Counted from the stretch's first letter, positions 33,616 through 41,291 are shown. The stretch: DNA of 60,780 nucleotides from Blautia sp. (GCA_017475035.1 JAFVGK010000187.1:1-60780); one strand, 5' to 3'. Translations and numbers: made by a program. Notes: generated by a model from the sequence alone, not told the origin.

Positions 33616-34856
33616 GAGGCATTGACGTATCATCCTACCAGGGCAATATTGACTGGGCAAAAGTGGCGGCGTCCGGAGTACAGTTTGCGATCCTGAGATG
33701 CCATCAGAAGACCGGCATTGACTCGACATTCAAGATAAACTACAAGGGAGCCACGGCAAACAGGATCCCAATTGGTGTATACAAATACTGCTATGCGCTG
33801 ACTGCGGCAGAAGCCAGGAAAGAAGCGCGGAATGTCCTGAAGGCGATCAAAGAGAAGACAATCACATATCCTGTGTTTTACGATCTGGAAGACCAGACAC
33901 TTGTTTCCCTTTCTCAGACTAAACTGGAAAAGATCGTGATGGCCTTCATCCATGCCATCGAGGCGGCAGGGTATACAGCCGGCATTTACTGCGGTAAATG
34001 GTGGTATGAGAACATCCTGACGGATAAACTCCGGAAATATCCCTGCTGGATCGCGAGCTATCCTGTGGCTGACACAGGAGAGATCGTCGAGCGCCTGAAA
34101 CCTCCGCTTGGAATGGGATGGCAGTACTCGCAGTGCGGCAGGGTTCCCGGTATCTCCGGAGATGTGGACATGGATATTTTCTACCAGGATACGGACCCGG
34201 GATTTACCAGCGGGGGAGTTACGGCGGCAGACATCCTCCGGATCGCTCGACAGTGGATCGGATACAATGATGCTGACGGATCCCACCGGGAGATCGTTGA
34301 TGTGTATAATCTGCATCAGCCACGCGCGAGAGGATACAGGGTACAGTATACTGACAGCTGGTGTGATACTTTTGTGTCCGCCTGCTTCATCAAGGCCGGA
34401 GACGTCTCCCTGATCGGGGGGACAGAGTGCGGAGTGGATTGCCACATCCAGCTTTTCAAACAGGCCGGTATCTGGATCGAGGACGGAACTATCGTTCCGC
34501 AGATCGGAGACATCATCTGCTACAACTGGGACATCAAGGCACAGCCGAATGACGGATTTGCTGACCACATCGGCATTGTGGCTGCCGTCATCGATGACAA
34601 TGAGATCAGCGTGATCGAGGGTAACTATGGCGGCACGGTAGGCCTAAGGACGATCCCTGTAGGCTGGGGCTTTATCCGTGGTTACGCAAGACCGAAATAC
34701 GCTGACCAGGTAGTGGAAGAGATACAGGCACCAAAGATGCTCGACGCTGTGGCAAGAGAGGTCATAGCCGGCAAGTGGGGCAATGGTGGCGAGCGCAGGA
34801 CAAGACTCACCGCCGCAGGATATGACTATGATGCTGTACAAGCAAGAGTAAATTAA
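33606..34856 (+). CDS. Endolysin: GH25 muramidase, CHAP-like domain, CW_7 repeat
   Basis: This is a 416-residue protein with three domains. Residues 1 to about 195 are a GH25 lysozyme (GIDVSSYQGNIDW, VFYDLEDQ, GDVDMDIFYQD). Residues about 205-365 look like a CHAP cysteine peptidase/amidase with WCDTF (Cys 253) and ADHIGIV (His 321). Residues about 377-416 are one CW_7 wall-binding repeat with VAREVIAGKWGNG. Two catalytic activities would cut glycan and peptide bonds of peptidoglycan. No signal peptide is present, so release depends on the holin. Confidence 0.93.
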   Translation: MELRGIDVSSYQGNIDWAKVAASGVQFAILRCHQKTGIDSTFKINYKGATANRIPIGVYKYCYALTAAEARKEARNVLKAIKEKTITYPVFYDLEDQTLVSLSQTKLEKIVMAFIHAIEAAGYTAGIYCGKWWYENILTDKLRKYPCWIASYPVADTGEIVERLKPPLGMGWQYSQCGRVPGISGDVDMDIFYQDTDPGFTSGGVTAADILRIARQWIGYNDADGSHREIVDVYNLHQPRARGYRVQYTDSWCDTFVSACFIKAGDVSLIGGTECGVDCHIQLFKQAGIWIEDGTIVPQIGDIICYNWDIKAQPNDGFADHIGIVAAVIDDNEISVIEGNYGGTVGLRTIPVGWGFIRGYARPKYADQVVEEIQAPKMLDAVAREVIAGKWGNGGERRTRLTAAGYDYDAVQARVN

Positions 34857-34934
34857 CTTTTATGAAACAGACTTTGTGAAGACCACACCGGGAGGCGTTA
34901 AATCCTTAGATGAGGATTGGATGTCGCTGTTTAA

Positions 34935-35018
34935 TTGACTTTTTGAGAGCCTCGCTGTCTAAAAACGTGGATTGTGATGAAATTCTCTGTTGATCTCTCT
35001 GCACCTCCGTGGTATGAT
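34935..35018 (+). promoter_or_regulatory. Two candidate promoters of the dUTPase-fold gene
   Basis: TTGACT (34935-34940), 17 bp, TCTAAA (34958-34963) and TTGATC (34990-34995), 17 bp, TATGAT (35013-35018) both have canonical spacing. They follow the endolysin stop and precede a strong ribosome site for ATG 35041. Confidence 0.55.
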
Positions 35019-35040
35019 GAACCAGAAAGGAGGGGGCGAA

Positions 35041-35793
35041 ATGTTTCTGACAAAGAACAAAATTCGAGACCTGGATGGAGTGATTGGCTATTTTGATAGT
35101 GAGAAGGTACAGAATATCTGTTATGATTTGCGGACAGAGTGCTTTATTTCTGGAAATGAAATGAAAAGCATTAGCCTTCAACCTATGTCATCCGTCATGG
35201 TAAAGACGAAAGAAACCTTACAGCTCCCGGCAAACCTGTTGGCTGTGATAAGCTTGCGTAATAGCCGGATCAGGCAGGGATTGACTCTTGATGCGCCTAT
35301 CTATCAGCCCGGGCACCATACAGCGATTTATTTTCGTATCACAAATCTTTCAGACAAGGTAATTGATCTTACGACAGAGGACGAAGTAGCGAGTGCCCTG
35401 TTTTATCGTTTAGATGAAGAAACATATACTTACGATGGAACGTTCCAGGATGAAGAAGAGTATAAAGGATTTGCTTCTTATGATCTGTCGCTGTCAAGAG
35501 AACTTAGTGAAGTGAAGCAAACAGCAGATTCCGTTAAGACAATGGAAAAAGACATTTACGGTAATGTTCTTCAGATAATGGCTATTTTTGTTGGGATTTT
35601 TAGCCTGATCAATGTAAACCTATCTGCAGCTCTTGCACATACAGACACGAAAACCATATTGGTTTTGAATCTCGCCACTATCGGTTCGGTAGCTGTGCTT
35701 ATATCTCTTGCAGGGAAGCAGAGAAGGCTTATTGGTTGGATAATAGGTGCTTTAGCGTTTGCTGTAGCTATCTTTGTACAGCTTGTAATGTGA
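35041..35793 (+). CDS. dUTPase/dCTP deaminase-fold protein with three membrane helices
   Basis: This 250-residue protein starts at ATG 35041 with AAAGGAGGGGG. The first 130 residues align by motif to the dUTPase/DCD superfamily: CYDLRTE, LQPMSSVMVKT, SLRNSRIRQGL and APIYQPGHH, but the position of the catalytic Glu of deaminases reads IYFRIT. A linker with a short coiled coil leads to three hydrophobic helices (about 180-250). The domain may bind a nucleotide without turning it over, with the membrane part as output. It has its own promoter and terminator between endolysin and the minus-strand genes. Confidence 0.75.
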   Translation: MFLTKNKIRDLDGVIGYFDSEKVQNICYDLRTECFISGNEMKSISLQPMSSVMVKTKETLQLPANLLAVISLRNSRIRQGLTLDAPIYQPGHHTAIYFRITNLSDKVIDLTTEDEVASALFYRLDEETYTYDGTFQDEEEYKGFASYDLSLSRELSEVKQTADSVKTMEKDIYGNVLQIMAIFVGIFSLINVNLSAALAHTDTKTILVLNLATIGSVAVLISLAGKQRRLIGWIIGALAFAVAIFVQLVM

Positions 35794-35795
35794 TT

Positions 35796-35837
35796 AAGGA
35801 GAGGTTGGACTTTTAACACCAACCTCTCCTTTTTTTG
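35796..35837 (+). terminator. Terminator after the dUTPase-fold gene
   Basis: AAGGAGAGGTTGG pairs with CCAACCTCTCCTT over 13 bp around a 10-nt loop, followed by a T tract. It also separates converging transcription from the minus-strand genes. Confidence 0.92.
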
Positions 35838-35873
35838 CCAGAATATCAAGATAGAATTGCTACAAAATCAGGC

Positions 35874-36911
35874 TTATGCGAGCACGATCCTCATCATGTA
35901 GGCCATGATCGCCGCCGCTGTGACCACCGCTCTGTAAGCTCTGGTCAGATTGTTTACTGCATCGTGGTAATCCTTGACAGCTTTGCTCGCCGCCACTTTG
36001 TATACCTTGGCGCTCTCCCTTGCCACTGCCTTGTAGGCCTTGGTCGCCGCGGGCGCCGCTGTGTGTCTCGCCCACTCTGGCAGGATGTCTGTCGCAAATC
36101 CCCATGCACACCCTGCGATTGCGACTGCCACATCGCAGATGATCGGGATCAGGATCGCCAGCAGATCCATCAGCAGCATCGCCGTGGCGGCTCCCGCAAG
36201 CTTTGCCTTCGGTGCCACAGCTGCTGTCAGCTTCTTTCCTGCTTCGCACAGCCGCCCGACTGCTTGCTTAGTGGTTTCCATCACCTCTTTCCAGTCGACC
36301 GCTCTGCGGGGTTCAGCAGCTTGCTCAACTGCTTGCTCAACTACTTGCTCAACTGCTTGCTCAGGTTCCTTGATCACCTCCTTCGCGGCTTCGACCTCTG
36401 CCTTCGCGGCCTTCCGCGCCATCTCATCGATCAGTGTCGGCTTCTTGACTCTGACCTCCGGCTCGGAACTCCGTGTGGCGGGAAGCTGTTCCGTTGCCTG
36501 TTCTTCAACAGTTCTCTCAGATTGCTCAACTACTTGCTCAATTTCCTCAACTGCTTCCTGCTCACACTCTGCTGTGATCTCGCTGAGGATGGCCTCCAGT
36601 GATCCAGGTGCCTTCTCGTACTGGTATCTTAAACCGTCTGCGAGCTTGGCCTGCGTCAGCTCATCGCCAATTCCGCCGATGTTATCGTAATAGCTGCACA
36701 CGGCGATGGCGCGGGGATCCTTGTCGAGGATTGCTTCGAGCTCCCCGACCATCAGGGGGTTGACCTTGTAAATCCCTGCTGTGTTTTCGTAGCTGATATC
36801 ATAAGTAGTAATCCCGTTCCAGCTCCGCCCCTCTTTCCATAAGACGATAAAGCCGATGCCTTCACGTGCTACGTCGATGAATTCCTTGGATAATAAATTA
36901 ATGCTTGCCAT
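35874..36911 (-). CDS. Repeat-rich putative membrane protein (lysogen gene)
   Basis: This 345-residue protein of unknown function has AAAGGAG before ATG. Residues 1-115 look globular and alpha/beta (IGFIVLWKEGRSW, VCSYYDNIGGIGDEL). About 115-205 is low-complexity, Glu/Gln/Val/Ala-rich with EQVVEQ and EQAVEQ repeats. About 235-285 holds a strongly hydrophobic stretch (LAGAATAMLLMDLLAILIPI, VAVAIAGCAWGF). The C-terminus is a basic helix with KVYKVAASKAVKDYHDAV and a last hydrophobic segment. No recognised family. It is the distal gene of the minus-strand operon behind the HPD protein. Confidence 0.75.
   Translation of the reverse strand: MASINLLSKEFIDVAREGIGFIVLWKEGRSWNGITTYDISYENTAGIYKVNPLMVGELEAILDKDPRAIAVCSYYDNIGGIGDELTQAKLADGLRYQYEKAPGSLEAILSEITAECEQEAVEEIEQVVEQSERTVEEQATEQLPATRSSEPEVRVKKPTLIDEMARKAAKAEVEAAKEVIKEPEQAVEQVVEQAVEQAAEPRRAVDWKEVMETTKQAVGRLCEAGKKLTAAVAPKAKLAGAATAMLLMDLLAILIPIICDVAVAIAGCAWGFATDILPEWARHTAAPAATKAYKAVARESAKVYKVAASKAVKDYHDAVNNLTRAYRAVVTAAAIMAYMMRIVLA
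36319..36365. repeat. 12-bp tandem coding repeats
   Basis: Three to four copies of GCTTGCTCAACT (one starting ACT) encode the EQAVEQVVEQ part of the minus-strand protein. A diverged cluster recurs near 36515-36560. Such repeats change copy number easily and would vary the linker length. Confidence 0.75.
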
Positions 36912-36963
36912 GGTAGTTCTCCTTTCGTATTTACGTTTTGTATGTACGTCCTTGCCTGATTGC

Positions 36964-37359
36964 TTATGCGGTCATGCCTTCATAAATCCGGTTGACTTCT
37001 GCGGCTGCCTGTCCTGCCAGCGGATGACGGTTTACATCTGGGTGTATGATCTTCATGATGTTGTCACGCCACCTTTTAGCTGCTGTCTTACTGCCGTAAT
37101 GGATCTTGTTGATGTTCAGGTAGTTCATTCTCATTTCGCCATCTGCTACCAGCAGATAGAAGATTAGCTCAGAAGCCTTATCTTTGAAGTAAGGGCTTTC
37201 ATATTCTGCAGCCGGTTCCGGCTTCTTGTGAGCCAGTATGTAGGCCGCGATCGTCTTGGTCATCTTGGAGTATGTCCTCTTAGCCCCGCTCTCGTATGTG
37301 ACCAGGTACTTGCCGCCTCCGAGTTCCTTCACGGAGACGATATTTGCTTTCTTTTTCAT
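36964..37359 (-). CDS. J-domain-like HPD protein (third in the prophage)
   Basis: This 131-residue protein has AGAAAGGAGA before ATG. The N-terminal 45 residues form a small beta segment (VKELGGGKYLVTYESGAKR). The rest is helical with a helix II-like RWRDNIMKII followed by HPDVNRH and a last helix ending NRIYEGM, which mirrors the ends of the two MGSRG proteins at 911 and 1404. It lacks the MGSRG start. It is the first gene of the operon under the operator-covered minus promoter, so it is probably expressed in the lysogen or on derepression. Confidence 0.75.
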   Translation of the reverse strand: MKKKANIVSVKELGGGKYLVTYESGAKRTYSKMTKTIAAYILAHKKPEPAAEYESPYFKDKASELIFYLLVADGEMRMNYLNINKIHYGSKTAAKRWRDNIMKIIHPDVNRHPLAGQAAAEVNRIYEGMTA

Positions 37360-37770
37360 CTTTCTTATCTCCTTTCTCTTTCTTTGTGGTTTTCTTTCCC
37401 TCCTTACCTTCGGGATCTGGTGTATGGACTCTCTGTCCGCCTATACCATACCAGGCGCTCGATCTTAGGTTTCCGGGTTGCTTGGTTATCACTTCCTTTC
37501 TGGTGCTGGTCTTCGTTGTTAGCCAGGGCTTTTCATTTCATCCTCCGTTTTCCCTGTTCTGTTCCTTTGGCGCTCCTGCTTCGTCAGGATACTCGGCTTT
37601 CCGATACTGGACTGTCTCTCTACGGCTGCGGTTTGTTTTCTTTGCCTCGCTTCAGTCCGCCCTCCGTAAGCTTGAGGGCTTCCGCTTTCTGCTTTATTCA
37701 GTTTTCAAGGTTAGGTTCCGGTTTTACGGTTCTCGGTTTGTAGTTCCTTACACCTCCTTTCCTTTGATCT
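37360..37770 (-). other. About 400-nt untranslated leader of the minus operon
   Basis: The stretch between the HPD protein and its promoter has no convincing gene. An AAAGGAAAGGAGG sequence near the promoter is followed by GTG-TAA, and short frames are cut by stops. On the plus strand a long frame (37228-37743) is Phe/Ser-rich and antisense to this leader; I see no reason to call it a gene. Long leaders can carry regulation, but no known riboswitch is recognisable. Confidence 0.4.
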
Positions 37771-37776
37771 GACTAT

Positions 37777-37805
37777 AGTATAACACGTATACGTGTACAT
37801 TACAA
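37777..37805 (-). promoter_or_regulatory. Minus-strand promoter overlapped by operator
   Basis: On the minus strand TTGTAA (plus 37800-37805), exactly 17 bp, and TATACT (plus 37777-37782). The spacer contains the perfect palindrome ACACGTATACGTGT, and a second operator covers the -35 edge, the geometry expected for direct repression. Confidence 0.75.
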
Positions 37806-37888
37806 CACGTTTACGTGTTTTTGTATGTGTTCTCCGTTTTGCATAAAAACACGTATGCGCATTTGTGCATTTTTGCACGTTTACGTGT
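37783..37888. promoter_or_regulatory. Array of ACACGTNTACGTGT operators
   Basis: Perfect ACACGTATACGTGT at 37783-37796, ACACGTTTACGTGT at 37805-37818, a degenerate site at 37849-37862 (ACACGTATGCGCAT), and GCACGTTTACGTGT at 37875-37888. First to second and second to third centres are 22 and 44 bp apart. This is the typical target layout for a ribbon-helix-helix or similar dimer, here between divergent genes. Confidence 0.85.
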
Positions 37889-37909
37889 TCTTTAAGATTA
37901 TGCTATAAT
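37880..37909 (+). promoter_or_regulatory. Promoter of the ribbon-helix-helix gene
   Basis: TATAAT at 37904-37909 with a weak TTTACG (37880-37885) 18 bp upstream that falls inside the fourth operator. This suggests autoregulation. Confidence 0.6.
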
Positions 37910-37938
37910 CGGTAAAAAGATAGAGGAGGATATCTGAA

Positions 37939-38142
37939 ATGCCGATACAGGAATATAAAAGAAAAGCAAACGACAAATACAACGCGAAATGCGACTTTAT
38001 AGCTATCAAACCCATGAAAGAAAAAGGAGCTGAAATAAGAGAAGCTGCGAAACGCTCCGGCATGAGTCTCCAAGGCTATATCCTTCAGGCGATCGCGGAG
38101 AAGATGGAACGTGATGGTGTTATAAGCAATAATGGATCATAA
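37939..38142 (+). CDS. Arc/MetJ-like ribbon-helix-helix regulator
   Basis: This 67-residue protein has GAGGAGG before ATG. The sequence has a basic N-terminal arm (YKRKANDKYNAK), a short strand (CDFIAIKPMKEKG) and two helices (EIREAAKRSGMSLQGYILQA, IAEKME), the outline of RHH repressors, although the strand is closer to the Arc-type phage regulators of Clostridia. RHH proteins dimerise and bind palindromic sites with the strand in the major groove. The gene lies next to an operator array, so it is very likely its repressor and a repressor of the divergent operon. Confidence 0.8.
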   Translation: MPIQEYKRKANDKYNAKCDFIAIKPMKEKGAEIREAAKRSGMSLQGYILQAIAEKMERDGVISNNGS

Positions 38143-38207
38143 AGAAAGAACCAGAGCAGAAGTGAAGATTTGAAGCAGTAGAAGAAAGCGAATAACAGCT
38201 TTATTTA

Positions 38208-38243
38208 CCGTGGGCATTGCCCACATTTTGCCCACGGTTTTTT
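38208..38243 (+). terminator. Terminator after the RHH gene
   Basis: CCGTGGGCA and TGCCCACGG form a perfect 9-bp stem with a 12-nt loop and a T6 tract. The loop holds another GCCCACATT, giving alternative pairings. Confidence 0.75.
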
Positions 38244-38275
38244 GCAAAAGGGAACCCTTTGAATGTGGGCGCCCT
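38217..38275. repeat. GCCCACATT repeats, possible integrase arm sites
   Basis: TTGCCCACATT and TTTGCCCACGG are direct repeats 12 bp apart and AATGTGGGC follows in inverse orientation at about 38261-38269. Short repeats of this kind flank attP cores of tyrosine integrases. No core duplication can be verified because the left end of the prophage is outside the window. Confidence 0.35.
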
Positions 38276-38510
38276 TTATGCTCGAAAGCTTTGGAACCCT
38301 GATAATCAGCGGGTTTGCGAGTGCCTAAGGACATTTGCCAAATGACACGTTTTTGTGTGTTTCGGTACACGGTCCATGTAGAATCAGTTGTGAAACTCAC
38401 CCGAGCCGGGTTGTGACTATAAAAATGCTGTCATTGAATTGACAAATCGAAGGTTGTCGAGATAATCGAAGTTTATTCTTGTGTTGGCTTTAGTGCGGAG
38501 GAAAGAAAAA

Positions 38511-39170
38511 ATGAAATACCAATACAAAGAAATGCCTGAATCTATGATGGGGACATACGGAGAATTTGCAAAAAACTTTGGGTTTGACTGGAAAGAATTC
38601 ATTATGGGAATACCGACACCGATGTTTCTTGTCACAACATATAAATCTAACGGACAGCCAAATGCTGCGATGCAGTCATGGGCAGGTTTTACGAGCGCGA
38701 ATCATGGAGGCGGGTATTACGTGATTCTATGCAGCGTGAATAAGTGTGGGCATCTTTACCAAAGCCTAATCGAAAAGAAGGCAGCAGTGCTGAATTTCAT
38801 GTCTTCTGATTTGTACAAAGCCTGCATGAAGACGATACAGAACAATCAGTTCGAGACGGATGAGATCACTTCATCAGGGCTTACTGCGGAAAAAGCTTCA
38901 TGGATAGAAGCGCCGATGGTCGCTGAATGTTTCATGAACCTTGAGTGCCAATATTTGTGGGAGAAAGAAATTGTACCGGGTGATGATCATGTTATGATTT
39001 GTCTTGAAGTTGTAGGCGGGCATATGGAAAAGGATTATATGGAGGATATATTCGGAGGTAAAGGGGTTCTTTACAATGTCCATTATCCGATAAATCCGGA
39101 AGATGTGAAAGAAAAAGGTTGCGATTATGTAGCTGCACTTAGGAAAGTAAATCAATCCTACGAATATTGA
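38511..39170 (+). CDS. Flavin reductase family protein (FMN-binding split barrel)
   Basis: This 219-residue protein starts at ATG 38511 with GCGGAGGAAAG. The split-barrel signature TPMFLVTTYKSNGQPNAAMQ, SWAGFTSANHGGGYYVIL and FETDEITSSGLTAEKA is typical of flavin reductase-like/DIM6-NTAB proteins that bind FMN and reduce or transfer flavin electrons. It is the first ordinary host-type gene right of the prophage. No operon partners are visible. Confidence 0.85.
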   Translation: MKYQYKEMPESMMGTYGEFAKNFGFDWKEFIMGIPTPMFLVTTYKSNGQPNAAMQSWAGFTSANHGGGYYVILCSVNKCGHLYQSLIEKKAAVLNFMSSDLYKACMKTIQNNQFETDEITSSGLTAEKASWIEAPMVAECFMNLECQYLWEKEIVPGDDHVMICLEVVGGHMEKDYMEDIFGGKGVLYNVHYPINPEDVKEKGCDYVAALRKVNQSYEY

Positions 39171-39218
39171 TCATTTACAAGGCAGCGAAATGCTAAAAGC
39201 AGTGACAGATTCCAGTTT

Positions 39219-39345
39219 GTCGACATGTTTCCGTTTACGGACGAGTGCCTGAAATCGGTTGACATGTTCCTGACGAACAGGGAAACCGTTGATATGTTCC
39301 TGATCGCATTTTTACGAACAGGCAGGGTTTAGTGGACATGTTTCC
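39219..39345. mobile_element. Repeated IS-end-like motifs (remnant)
   Basis: GTCGACATGTTTCC (39219), GTTGACATGTTCC (39258), GTTGATATGTTCC (39288) and GTGGACATGTTTCC (39332) are four copies of one motif, with GAACAGG copies between. Multiple diverged copies at an end are a feature of IS21-family elements. No transposase is present, so this would be a remnant. Confidence 0.45.
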
Positions 39346-39449
39346 CCGTACCAACGAGGGGTACGAGTTAGTCGTTTCGTTGACTCGTGCCACGTTGAGA
39401 CGGTTTGCCTCTTGGGCAAACAGGATCGGAAGCCTGATTCTTATATAGA

Positions 39450-39606
39450 TTTCAGCTTAGACATGGAAGACTATTACAGAATTAAGGGAAAACGGGGCGA
39501 CAGGTAAAGATGTAAGGGCTCTCAAGGAGAGGTGGTATCAGATGGGAGCAACACACAAGAGGGGCGAAACTAATTATGCCAGCATCTTCGATTTTGACCC
39601 AATTTA
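39450..39606 (+). pseudogene. Decayed coding remnant
   Basis: Conceptual translation gives MEDYYRIKGK, then after a frame change RALKERWYQMGATHKR, ending NYASIFDFDPI and a stop. Two frameshifts near 39490-39510 interrupt it. I do not recognise the family. It lies between IS-like repeats and the next gene; the rest of the 39171-39856 gap shows only AT-rich sequence. Confidence 0.35.
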
Positions 39607-39856
39607 ATCGCTGTATTCGTACATTCTATTCTTCTCTAAAAGCGTTATTTTAGAGTTTCTTGGAAACCTAACTATTAAAGTACAAAAAACCGGACTATAA
39701 TAACCACTGTTTGAGCAATTTATGCACACTCACCCGGGCGTGTCGTTCACCTTAGAAACCCAGTGTTTATGGGCTTTCTCACTCTAGGAAGCGTGATTTT
39801 AAAAAAATGGGTACAAACATAATGGTTCTTATAACAAAGCTGCGCAGGATGAAGCA

Positions 39857-40456
39857 GTGACAGAGCTTCAAGAGCGGTTTGACCTCTCTGAAGGCGAAGC
39901 AAAGGAGACAGCCAGAAAGATATACCGTGTATTTGAAATGGGCTTGGAAGAGGATGAGGACGAAAATCTGTTTTTCTGGGATGATGATTACAGCTTCTTC
40001 TGGTCAAAAGGTTTTGTGGAAGGAATTCGTCTTATCAAAGGCGCACCAGGTGAGCAGTTAGGGTATGGATACCAGCATGCCTGTGAGATTTTTTCAGATA
40101 TCAGAATCAAGCCGCCGCTCCGGCTCCTGGGATCCGAGGATGCGAATCGCCTCATCAATGAAATGGCCCTGGAAGAGTTTAGGGATGCGATGAAAAAGTC
40201 ATTTTCATCTCTGGAAGACAAATCGACTGTAGAGCGTGTGGCAGATCAGAATGGTGTTTCTGAAGAGGAGATAAGAGAATCAATTGAAGACGTGATCAAT
40301 CAACTCTGGATGCAGCCGGTCAACGATACTGAGGCGCAGGAGAATTTGAAGAAAGCGTTTCCAGATAGAAAGCCAAGCGTGGAAGAGTTTATCGATTATA
40401 TCGCTTCGATAGTTAAGAAGAATGCTGAGGATGGCGGAGATTTGCCGTTCAGCTGA
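39857..40456 (+). CDS. Hypothetical acidic protein
   Basis: This 199-residue, acidic, mostly helical protein (EAKETARKIYRVFEMG, FFWDDDYSFFWSKGF, VEEFIDYIASIVKKNAEDGG) starts at GTG 39857 without a clear ribosome site. The frame is open upstream to 39803, so the N-terminus may have been lost or may begin with a non-standard codon. No family recognised. It is followed closely by a membrane protein gene. Confidence 0.65.
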   Translation: MTELQERFDLSEGEAKETARKIYRVFEMGLEEDEDENLFFWDDDYSFFWSKGFVEGIRLIKGAPGEQLGYGYQHACEIFSDIRIKPPLRLLGSEDANRLINEMALEEFRDAMKKSFSSLEDKSTVERVADQNGVSEEEIRESIEDVINQLWMQPVNDTEAQENLKKAFPDRKPSVEEFIDYIASIVKKNAEDGGDLPFS

Positions 40457-40466
40457 TGGGATCGAG

Positions 40467-41032
40467 ATGTACCGGTTATTAGCAGGACAGTGTGCATTGA
40501 TCTTTGTTGTGTTTTTTATCTGATCTGGTGGTACAGAGGATTTCGCCCGGATGTTGCGGTAATCCGGATCGGCGGCGTAAATGGAATCCTATTGGCAACT
40601 ACAGATGTCCTGGGCCTGATAGGAATTGCTTTTAGCTTTTATCCTATCATTGACACGGAGGGAAAGCTGCCACTTTCTCCAACTTTTATTATCCTATGTG
40701 GTGTCATGACTTATCTTCTGCTGTTGTTGGTTACCAAATATGCATTTCACCGGATTGTGACCTCAGAGCTGCTGCTCATTGTTGTATGGACAATGCTGGA
40801 AGTAGCTGTTGGGAATTGGCTGAATGTCGAAGGTTACCTGACGGGATTTCGTCTGGCTGTCATGGTGCTCGTTTTAATCCTGGCGTTTGTCATCAGCATC
40901 ATCTTATATGTAGTGTATTATAGAGTGGAAGAGATGAAGGCCTTTTACGCTGCAATGGTTCCACTGGTGACGGAGGCTATGGGGATGATCGTGCTGGTTG
41001 GACTTCTGGTGACAAAATTCATTAGGAACTAG
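40467..41032 (+). pseudogene. Membrane protein with a single-base frameshift near its N-terminus
   Basis: ATG 40467 encodes MYRLLAGQCALIFVVFFI and then a stop. In the -1 frame the protein continues from WWYRGFRPDVAVIRIGG with four further hydrophobic helices to 41032, about 170 residues. Restoring one T in the T6 run near 40510 gives one continuous protein with a first membrane helix. It may be a natural frameshift, phase variation or a sequence error. The function is not known. Confidence 0.6.
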
Positions 41033-41051
41033 TTTTCTCATTCTTTGAGGA

Positions 41052-41130
41052 CATGGGCTACCGTCCACAGACGATCATGAAAGAACCTCTGTGTTCTATA
41101 GAAAATAGCACAGTTTTAGTTTCTTTCATA
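41052..41130. repeat. 79-bp palindromic repeat, copy 1
   Basis: The segment runs from CATGGGCTACCG to TTCTTTCATA and shares its start, central tract and end with copy 2 at 41140. Its inner palindrome is imperfect (ATGAAAGAA to TTTCTTTCAT). Confidence 0.75.
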
Positions 41131-41139
41131 CTTTGTTAC

Positions 41140-41218
41140 CATGGGATGCCGCCTACAAACGATAATGAAAGAGACAAATCTGTGCTGCACAAAATAGCAC
41201 AGATTTGTCTCTTTCATA
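41140..41218. repeat. 79-bp palindromic repeat, copy 2 with perfect hairpin
   Basis: It starts CATGGGATGCCG, and 41165-41186 is exactly complementary to 41196-41217, a 22-bp stem with a 9-nt loop. A pair of similar-length palindromic units in tandem is like REP/MITE-type elements. Confidence 0.8.
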
Positions 41219-41291
41219 CTTATGCATAGAAACGTGAATGATTGTGATTAGTGAATTATAATGAACGTAGAAAGGATGATAAAATATAAAT

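Larger units (their letters stand above)
1..38300. mobile_element. Siphovirus-type prophage, left end outside the window
   Basis: Packaging, head, tail, DGR, holin and endolysin genes follow one another on the plus strand in the usual siphovirus order from about 1.9 to 34.9 kb, with accessory genes at both sides. No integrase, excisionase or replication gene is visible, so the early region must lie left of the window. The right boundary is inferred: the last phage-like gene is the ribbon-helix-helix regulator ending at 38142, repeats resembling integrase arm sites follow, and an ordinary flavin reductase gene starts at 38511. The exact attachment core cannot be fixed without the left junction. 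Confidence 0.9.

Noticed and set aside
37228-37743. Plus-strand Phe/Ser-rich frames in the leader region
   Set aside because: Very biased composition, no ribosome site, and they lie opposite the HPD gene and the untranslated leader.
38137-38400. Minus-strand frame of 87 codons after the RHH gene
   Set aside because: It runs over a terminator and repeats, has no ribosome site and looks like non-coding attachment region.
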